A program made the translations under genes and the position numbers. Below are positions 59,041 through 64,000 of a stretch of 64,000 bases of DNA, one piece after another. The stretch covers positions 6,138,001 to 6,202,000 of the forward strand of contig NZ_CP088156.1 of assembly GCF_021088345.1 (NCBI RefSeq). Direction: 5' to 3'. The stretch comes from Bradyrhizobium ontarionense (GTDB lineage Bacteria; Pseudomonadota; Alphaproteobacteria; Rhizobiales; Xanthobacteraceae). Below the pieces are notes generated by a model. That model was not told where the DNA came from and made no database searches. It worked only from the letters and a program-made list of their open reading frames with translations. Within the stretch, counting starts at the first letter, position 1. The number at the start of each line of letters is the position of its first letter.

Positions 59041-59463
59041 TCACAAGAGGTCAGACTTCGCGGCGTCATCGCCAGCGAAATCCGCATCATGCGCAAGCCA
59101 CAGTTCGAGCAAGCTCAGGAACGTGACGACGATGCCGACCGCGATGCTGACATGCATCGCGGATGTGTGAACGAAGCCGAGCAGCCACGGTGCTGCGATC
59201 AACCATAGGCCGAGCGCAACCTTCAGCCATTCTTCCCAGTCTGCGAAGGCCACAAGGCCGGCAATCGACAACGCCATCACGGCCACGCCAACGATCTCTG
59301 AATCGACCCTCCCGGTGGGGCGGGCGAAGCCGAACAGCCAAGGTGCGCAGGCGAGGAACGCGCCGCACGCCAGCGTGTAGAGATCGAGCGCCGAGGGGCG
59401 CGCCATGACCAAGCGGGTCCGGGACGCAACGGACGAGAGTGGCGCGGGGTCGTGGCTCTGCAT
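59041..59463 (-). CDS. SPW-repeat membrane protein
   Basis: A 140-residue protein with four membrane segments between residues 25 and 125. Two SPW-type repeats are visible, each with a Pro-Trp pair: LACAPWLFGFARPTG and LIAAPWLLGFVHTSA. ATG at 59463 follows AGGAG on the minus strand; the frame continues upstream but overlaps the tRNA leader region. Family function is unknown. It may be stress-related. Confidence 0.85.
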   Translation of the reverse strand: MQSHDPAPLSSVASRTRLVMARPSALDLYTLACGAFLACAPWLFGFARPTGRVDSEIVGVAVMALSIAGLVAFADWEEWLKVALGLWLIAAPWLLGFVHTSAMHVSIAVGIVVTFLSLLELWLAHDADFAGDDAAKSDLL

Positions 59464-59687
59464 GATATCGGCTCCTGGAGCTGGGCCGGTCGCCCTGGAG
59501 CAGGCACAGGCACCGCCTTGAACTGGCAGAAGCGCAATCCGGACAATCCGTTCCAGCGCCGGTTGCTTGCGCCGATCACGATCGGGCGACCAGGATCTCC
59601 GGGCATCGAGGCGCCCACTGCCCGCGACGCGTCCGTGGCAACAAGCCGCTTGGCGAAACGCATCGTCTCGGCTAAGCATTGGCGAGC

Positions 59688-59761
59688 GCGGGCGTAGTTC
59701 AATGGTAGAACGGCAGCTTCCCAAGCTGCATACGAGGGTTCGATTCCCTTCGCCCGCTCCA
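59688..59761 (+). tRNA. tRNA-Gly (anticodon CCC)
   Basis: Cloverleaf visible: acceptor GCGGGCG (59688-59694) pairs with CGCCCGC (59751-59757), the anticodon stem GCAGC/GCTGC encloses loop TTCCCAA with anticodon CCC, and the T-loop is GGGTTCGATTCCC. CCA is encoded at 59759-59761. A tyrosine recombinase gene begins 54 bases further on, so the 3' end is a likely attachment site. Confidence 0.97.
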
Positions 59762-59779
59762 ATACTTAGCTGAACTTTT

Positions 59780-59803
59780 GCCGACAGTTTTGTCGGCGGT
59801 TTT
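59780..59803 (+). terminator. Terminator of tRNA-Gly
   Basis: GCCGACA (59780-59786), loop GTTT, TGTCGGC (59791-59797), then GGTTTT. It lies 19 bases past the tRNA CCA and reads in the tRNA direction. Confidence 0.7.
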
Positions 59804-59814
59804 GCAAGGTTTGT

Positions 59815-60828
59815 TCATTCTCTGGCCTCAAGTTTCTTGATCCGTGCTTTGATCGCAGCCGAGCGGCCGACGTAGCGGCGAATGATCTTCTCGACAGATT
59901 CCTCCTCCCACGCGAGCGTCTCGGCGATCTCACGCATGCTGAAGCCGGCGATATAGAACTTCGTCGCTGCCGTTCCGCGAAGGTCGTTGAAGTGCAGATC
60001 CAGTTCCGCCATGCCGGCTTCGATCTTCGCTTTATTGAACGAGCTTCCGAAGCCATCCGCTGTCCAGGGGCGACGTTTGGTGCTCGTCAAGATCGTGGTG
60101 GCACGCTTTGGAATGCGGGCCAGCACCTCGCGCAGAGTGCCAAAGAGAGGAATAATAGCCTCGCGGCGGTGCCTGCTCTTTCCGGTCGTTAGCACGATTG
60201 CGTCTTCGCCGACATGCGACCAGGACAAACGAAGAAGATCGCTCAGCCGCAGACCGGTGTGGCCCGCAAGATCAACGGCGTGCGCTATTTCGGTTGAGCA
60301 AGTGTTTCTTATCTGAGCGAGGTCTGAATCGGTCCAGATAATTTCGGAGCGATCATTGCTGTAGAGACGCTTCACGCCCTCGCAGGGATTGCGCGCGATC
60401 TTGCCCAGCTCGACAGCGTGAGCGCACACGCGCGACAAAACCTGCATCGCGTAATCGGCAGTGCGTGGTGTTTCGACCCACTGCGCACGCCAGCGGCGGA
60501 TCACGGGGCGGATTTTCTCCGGGCGGTCGAATTGCGCGGTGCGCAGCTCGCCGAAATGCACCGCGATGCGATCCAGCCACTTGCCCCACTCGTCACGCGT
60601 AGACAGGGCCAATTTCTTATAACCCTTGCTTGCTTTGTAGTCGGCAATCACAAATCGGAATCGATTTCTGTCCGGCGTGCGCCGCTGCTCGATCGCTTCA
60701 TTGTAGGAACTGACAAACTCCGGAGAGCCAGGCTCTCCGCGCAAGGATGGGCCACCACGCCATGCGTAATAGTAGGTCCGCCCTTTCGAGCGAACTTTGG
60801 CGATCCCCTTCAGGTCAATCCGCACCAT
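59815..60828 (-). CDS. Tyrosine recombinase (phage-type integrase)
   Basis: A 337-residue integrase. Catalytic residues: Arg194 (HTGLRLSDLLRL), Lys217 (TGKSR), His279 and Arg284 (HFNDLRG), Trp307 in the place of the second His (TLAWEEE), and Tyr319 (RRYVGRS). An N-terminal arm-binding domain (KVRSKGRTYYYAWRGGPSLR) and SAM-like core domain precede it. The gene reads toward tRNA-Gly and ends 54 bases from it, the classic arrangement for tRNA-targeting elements. ATG 60828 overlaps the small gene upstream. Confidence 0.94.
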   Translation of the reverse strand: MVRIDLKGIAKVRSKGRTYYYAWRGGPSLRGEPGSPEFVSSYNEAIEQRRTPDRNRFRFVIADYKASKGYKKLALSTRDEWGKWLDRIAVHFGELRTAQFDRPEKIRPVIRRWRAQWVETPRTADYAMQVLSRVCAHAVELGKIARNPCEGVKRLYSNDRSEIIWTDSDLAQIRNTCSTEIAHAVDLAGHTGLRLSDLLRLSWSHVGEDAIVLTTGKSRHRREAIIPLFGTLREVLARIPKRATTILTSTKRRPWTADGFGSSFNKAKIEAGMAELDLHFNDLRGTAATKFYIAGFSMREIAETLAWEEESVEKIIRRYVGRSAAIKARIKKLEARE

Positions 60829-61015
60829 TGCGCGCCTTGAATTCCGCCAACTCGCGATCGAGCTCATCGAGCGCCGCCATTGCGGGCGCGCGGGCTACTA
60901 TTACGATGCGTCCATCATTAGAGATTTCCATGCTCTGTATCGCAATGCCCGCAGCAACCATGCCGCGCATCGCGCGCGTGATGTCCTGTTGCTTGAATGA
61001 GGAGCCGCGCGCCAT
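60815..61015 (-). CDS. Small protein of the integrative element, unknown
   Basis: A 66-residue protein, MARGSSFKQQDITRAMRGMV onward, with SNDGRIVIVARAPAMAALDE in the middle and a charged helical end. Short proteins of this pattern (SFKQxDITRAxRGxxAAG) are very common next to integrases in rhizobial islands and phages. Its 3' end overlaps the integrase start by 14 bases, indicating coupled expression. Function unknown. Confidence 0.8.
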   Translation of the reverse strand: MARGSSFKQQDITRAMRGMVAAGIAIQSMEISNDGRIVIVARAPAMAALDELDRELAEFKARNGAD

Positions 61016-61016
61016 C

Positions 61017-61208
61017 TTAGTTTGCCAATCGCTCGGCGAGGAGACGCCTAACATCGGCGTCCCACTGGCGAACGAGCTCAAGCACGTTATCCAATGTCGC
61101 TCCGATATAATAATCGGCGCCCCCGACCATCCTAAAGTGTAGAATGACATGACCGTCTTCGGCGCGTAGCATCCGCGTGCAGCTAATCAGTTCGACCTCG
61201 TCAGGCAT
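61017..61208 (-). CDS. Small protein of the integrative element, unknown
   Basis: A 63-residue soluble protein starting MPDEVELISCTRMLRAEDGH and ending VRRLLAERLAN. One base separates it from the next small gene, and its start overlaps the end of the preceding gene by eight bases. No domain recognised. The tight spacing suggests a four-gene unit with the integrase. Confidence 0.7.
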   Translation of the reverse strand: MPDEVELISCTRMLRAEDGHVILHFRMVGGADYYIGATLDNVLELVRQWDADVRRLLAERLAN

Positions 61209-61683
61209 CTCCGTTCTCCTTGGCTAGCCGCTCCATCTGCTGAACGATGCGCGCCCGGTCAATGATGTTGATCTGAATAGCCGGCTCATCGTCGCTATAG
61301 TCATCGTCACCAAAGCCGCCGGCTATATCAGTCGCCAAGGCCGTCTTTAGATCGGAAAAACCCATAGTTCCGTCACTGAAGCTGAGGCCCTCAAGCGTTA
61401 CCGGGTTCAGTGCAAAGAACGGTGCGAGCTTTTTCGCCTTCAGCTCGGCGCGCCATGCGCTCGACAATTCGACCGCCTTCGATGCCGCGACGCCGGCTCG
61501 GATGAGAGCGGCCACGAAGCCAATCTCGATCGCATTTTCGATCGTCAGCGCGCGCGCAGTGCCAGGCTCCGTGGGATTGAACTTGGTCTCAAGAATCTTA
61601 GGTCGACGGGCATAACCCATCCAATCATTGAACTGACTGCGCGAAGCTCGGCTTGCTTCGAGAACGGACGTAAGAGTGACCAT
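61201..61683 (-). CDS. MerR-like DNA-binding protein, candidate excisionase/regulator
   Basis: A 160-residue protein. The N-terminal part, TLTSVLEASRASRSQFNDWM then RALTIENAIEIGFVAALI, resembles the winged helix of MerR/excisionase-like proteins, and the C-terminal part is acidic (FGDDDYSDDEPAIQ). It is the first gene of the cluster reading toward the integrase. A control role in excision is inferred from position and fold only. Confidence 0.6.
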   Translation of the reverse strand: MVTLTSVLEASRASRSQFNDWMGYARRPKILETKFNPTEPGTARALTIENAIEIGFVAALIRAGVAASKAVELSSAWRAELKAKKLAPFFALNPVTLEGLSFSDGTMGFSDLKTALATDIAGGFGDDDYSDDEPAIQINIIDRARIVQQMERLAKENGDA

Positions 61684-61824
61684 CGAATCGAGTCCTATCT
61701 ACAACAGAAAGGCAATCTAGATTGATCCTTACTGTTGTCAATAGGGCGCTTTCGGCGCGATCTTGGAATAGGAAATGACGGAGGCTGCGCAAATTGGAGC
61801 GGCCTCCGAATGGCGGCTTCCGGA

Positions 61825-62733
61825 TCAGGTTGTGGTCAGCGATCCACTTGCCATCGCAGCCAGATCGAGCAGGATGGTTTGGCACAGCCGGGTATCCGTC
61901 GCCTCACACGCCAGTTCCTCATCGGTCAGGTCGCCAGTGCGGCACCAGCGGACCGCCTCGACCTTTACCAGCAACCCCGCCAGCGTTCGGGCAGGCGTCG
62001 CCTCGATGCGAGCGACAATCGCGCCGGTTACCTCGTTTGCGGCTATGGTGCGCGCATCGATCGTCTCGATTTCCAGCTCGGCTGAGCGCCGACGATATCC
62101 GTCATGCGCCCTGATTAGCTCTCGAACGCGTGTGATCTCCTCGCGCCCGAGATGCGGCTGCTCGTTGCGCAGTCGTTCGATGTCGCGTGGGATAATGCCG
62201 CTGTCCGTCGCTCCAAGCCAACGCAGAATCCTCCGGTCGACGGCGCTTCTGTTTCTTGGGCTCAAAATCAGGTGGTAAGCCCGAAGTTCTGCGTCATCAT
62301 GGACGACGTCGCTGAGGCGATATTGCTCGTTCTCGTGCGCCCAAGCTGCCCTCAATTGCCTTCCGAGCTCAAGCAGCCCGGCGTCCTCGGAGCAGCCTGC
62401 GCCAATTGGCGCAAGCAACTCGGTGGCAGGACCGGGCAGTGCCGGTGCGATCGAGGCGGTAACGACGATGGGGGCAGCAGCGATAGCGGTCATGGCAACT
62501 CTCCGAGTGATGGGGGCGCCCGCATTGGGCTCTTGATCATCACCCTGCTTCTGGCCGGAAATCGGTTTGGGAGTGGCGCCAAGCGAGCCGCAGAAGGCTT
62601 CCTGACAGGCCTTGTCGGCGGGAGTGCCGTTCGGCGCTGCCGGGTCGGTTGTCGCATTGCGCGCCTGCTCTGGCGCGTCGGCAGGACTCAGGATCGGCAG
62701 GCAGGGCGGGAAAATCGGACGCTGGAAGGTCAT
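61825..62733 (-). CDS. Hypothetical protein of the integrative element
   Basis: A 302-residue protein starting MTFQRPIFPPCLPILSPADA. A hydrophobic segment RRVAMTAIAAAPIVVTASIA near residues 76-97 may be a Tat-like or internal anchor. The C-terminal 180 residues are soluble and helical, with RNRSAVDRRILRWLGATDSG and LGREEITRVRELIRAHDGYR. I recognise it only as a frequent island hypothetical. The frame is open 40 codons further upstream; the start is uncertain. Confidence 0.65.
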   Translation of the reverse strand: MTFQRPIFPPCLPILSPADAPEQARNATTDPAAPNGTPADKACQEAFCGSLGATPKPISGQKQGDDQEPNAGAPITRRVAMTAIAAAPIVVTASIAPALPGPATELLAPIGAGCSEDAGLLELGRQLRAAWAHENEQYRLSDVVHDDAELRAYHLILSPRNRSAVDRRILRWLGATDSGIIPRDIERLRNEQPHLGREEITRVRELIRAHDGYRRRSAELEIETIDARTIAANEVTGAIVARIEATPARTLAGLLVKVEAVRWCRTGDLTDEELACEATDTRLCQTILLDLAAMASGSLTTT

Positions 62734-63213
62734 GGGTGGAGCTCTCGGATATCGGCTTATCAGGGCCGTTGCCGGTGACGGACCGGCAGCCGGGAGCTGA
62801 TAACCTTCCGAAAGAAAGGCGGCGGCGCTTTTAAGGGTTGCCCCTCTGGACATGGCGCGGCCCTCCCGGCATCATAATGCCAGGTCGAGGCGCACGCCAA
62901 TGCGCCGCTTCATTCAGCCGCGATCGTCCCGACGCCAATCGGGAAACGGTATGCTGACCAAGCATGGTGCGGCTATATTTCGGTCCGGGTTATCAGGCCC
63001 ACGGACACCTTGCGCTGATTTGGTAAAAAAATCCACCCCTACCCGGGGGCGCTTCGGCACGCGTCCCGATTTCTGCTGTCTCAGCAGTTAGTGAAGCCAG
63101 TTCCTAGGCAATCTGCCGGCGACGACCGAGGAACGGAGGCCGTGCATCCTCCCTTGCTCTCGCGCGCCGGTTGAGATTGGATGGCAGGTGGGGAGAAACG
63201 GGGGGCAACAACC
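62734..63213. other. Intergenic region, 480 bp, no gene supported
   Basis: Short frames here are basic and repetitive with no credible start signals. A run of A (GGTAAAAAAATCCACC, about 63021) is the only AT-rich feature. It probably contains promoters for the genes on both sides. Confidence 0.45.
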
Positions 63214-63639
63214 ATGCGATTGATCCTGAGCGCCGCGCTCTGCTGCGCACTCAGCGGCTGCGCTGCCGCACCGAAAATGGTCTGGGTCCGCGTCGACGGT
63301 CAGCCAGCGAAAGACAATCCAGTCCTGCGCACACAATACGAGGTCGACGCCACGGCATGCCTGGGCGAGCGCAACAAGGCCGCGCTATCTGGCGTCACGT
63401 TTACCGGCGGCGGCATCGCTGGTGCCGTCGCCGCTGTGGAGCGGTCTGACGCGGCAGATACCGTTGCGCGCGGGTGCATGGCCGAGAAGGGTTATTTGCT
63501 CGTCAAGGAAGAAGAGGCCGCGCAGAAGGGCGCCGAGCTTGCCGCCATCGCCGAGCAGAAACGGCAGCAGGAGGCCGCGGCTGCAACCGTTGCAGCGTCT
63601 CCGAGAACGAAGAGATCCGGGACAAAGCCGTCCACGTGA
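63214..63639 (+). CDS. Small lipoprotein, unknown
   Basis: A 141-residue protein with signal peptide and lipobox: MRLILSAALCCALSGCAAAP, lipidated Cys16. The mature part has a GG-rich patch (SGVTFTGGGIAGAVAAVE), a second Cys (VARGCMAEKGYLLVKEEE) and a Glu/Ala/Gln-rich C-terminal helix. No named family. ATG 63214 is chosen because it places the signal peptide correctly; the frame is open to 63181. Confidence 0.75.
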   Translation: MRLILSAALCCALSGCAAAPKMVWVRVDGQPAKDNPVLRTQYEVDATACLGERNKAALSGVTFTGGGIAGAVAAVERSDAADTVARGCMAEKGYLLVKEEEAAQKGAELAAIAEQKRQQEAAAATVAASPRTKRSGTKPST

Positions 63640-63676
63640 GCTGAGCGCCGGAGGAAGGCCCGTCATCGAGGCAGGT

Positions 63677-63784
63677 GTGAGTCTGCTGGCGGGTATCGGA
63701 CTGTTCGGCCTCGGTGCAGCGCTGGGACGTCGGCGCACCTATCGCGTTTTGCGCGCTGATCCCGGCATCGATCAGGCATCTTGA
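63677..63784 (+). CDS. Possible membrane microprotein
   Basis: A 35-residue frame from GTG 63677: one helix (SLLAGIGLFGLGAALG) followed by a basic tail RRRTYRVLRADPGID. A weak ribosome site (GAGGCAG) lies just upstream. Supported only by its composition and by its place after the lipoprotein gene; it may be noise. Confidence 0.3.
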   Translation: MSLLAGIGLFGLGAALGRRRTYRVLRADPGIDQAS

Positions 63785-63805
63785 ACGCGCACCTTTCGGG
63801 CTTTG

Positions 63806-64000
63806 CTAGACGGCGACTATCACGCTCGACGACCACGCGCTGAGCACCCCCAGGGAGCGCTGTGTCGCGACCTGAAGTTCATACGTATGGCCGGTCGAGA
63901 AACCGGAGACGACCAGCGTCACGGTGGTGCCATTGGAGCTGGCGCTGCCTGACGGCGTCTGCACCCAGGCCCCTGCACCGATCCGGAATTGCACCACATA
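63806..64000 (-). CDS. C-terminal part of a fibronectin-III-like domain protein, partial
   Basis: The frame enters from beyond the window and stops at 63806, giving about 64 residues. The segment FRIGAGAWVQTPSG, then GTTVTLVVSGFSTGHTYELQ and WSSSVIVAV reads as a fibronectin type III domain (strands plus the Trp near the end). Such domains end phage tail and surface proteins. The rest, and so the function, lies outside. Confidence 0.6.
   Translation of the reverse strand, partial: YVVQFRIGAGAWVQTPSGSASSNGTTVTLVVSGFSTGHTYELQVATQRSLGVLSAWSSSVIVAV

Larger units (their letters stand above)
59735..64000. mobile_element. Integrase end of a tRNA-Gly-associated integrative element, runs off the window
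   Basis: From the 3' half of tRNA-Gly onward: a tyrosine recombinase pointing back at the tRNA, two tiny genes and a MerR-like candidate excisionase in the same orientation, then hypothetical genes, a lipoprotein and the end of a fibronectin-like protein. Composition and gene types differ from the preceding metabolic genes. A second copy of the tRNA 3' end (the other att site) is not present before 64000, so the element is larger than the visible 4.2 kb, or that copy is lost. Confidence 0.75.

Noticed and set aside
62852..63091. 79-codon plus-strand frame in the integrative element
   Set aside because: Basic, repetitive composition, no ribosome site, and overlaps the likely promoter region; left as intergenic.

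Overview
The window reads as chromosomal DNA of a high-GC alphaproteobacterium of the Bradyrhizobium / Rhodopseudomonas type. The evidence is a GcrA cell-cycle regulator, a CYP199A-type P450 with its ferredoxin, an aerobic benzoyl-CoA (box) pathway, a SAM-II riboswitch in front of metZ, several ABC importers, and many intergenic palindromic repeats of kinds I associate with Bradyrhizobium. Organism assignment is inference from gene content; no 16S gene is present.

Region by region. 1-6.7 kb: the end of a solute-binding protein, two permeases and a fused double ATPase of a peptide/opine-type importer, followed by an atzG-atzE-atzH-like amidohydrolase set and a GntR regulator. A convergent allophanate hydrolase (atzF-like) lies at 6.9-8.7 kb. 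9-12 kb: a DUF805 membrane protein, then a MarR regulator divergent from a CYP199A-like P450 and its [2Fe-2S] ferredoxin. 12-18.5 kb: two periplasmic binding proteins and a complete livHMGF-type transporter, probably for aromatic acids. 18.6-19.9 kb: an intact IS4-family element inserted into a palindromic repeat, with an 11-bp target duplication.

20.8-25.6 kb is the most interesting segment. A guanidine-I (ykkC) riboswitch heads a NitT/TauT-type ABC importer, an agmatinase-family enzyme resembling nickel-dependent guanidine hydrolase, and a small protein with 20 histidines in its first 37 residues. I read this as a guanidine import and hydrolysis operon with its own candidate nickel-handling protein. 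26-33 kb: the box genes (boxR regulator, benzoate-CoA ligase, an alpha/beta hydrolase, boxC, boxB) with three similar candidate operator sites; boxA and the semialdehyde dehydrogenase gene are not in the window.

33-45.5 kb is mostly housekeeping and envelope genes: SDR, polysaccharide deacetylase, OmpA-domain protein, a UPF0104-type membrane protein, a PhoR-like kinase, gcrA, argD-argF and hslO, with a strong promoter and leader hairpin in front of argD. 45.7-58.8 kb holds an IS110-family transposase, apaG, an opgC-like membrane acyltransferase with two SGNH proteins (the first apparently catalytically dead), metZ under a SAM-II riboswitch with visible terminator and antiterminator stems, a long-form dCTP deaminase, a MATE exporter, an AraC regulator and an alkyl-DNA repair protein. 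At 59.7 kb a tRNA-Gly(CCC) is followed at once by a tyrosine recombinase gene and poorly characterised small genes running to the window end, which looks like the integrase end of an integrative element.

Common theme: uptake and breakdown of small nitrogen compounds (guanidine, carboxybiuret/allophanate-like compounds) and of aromatic acids (para-substituted benzoates, then benzoyl-CoA), with regulation visible as two riboswitches, BoxR-type operators and local repressors.
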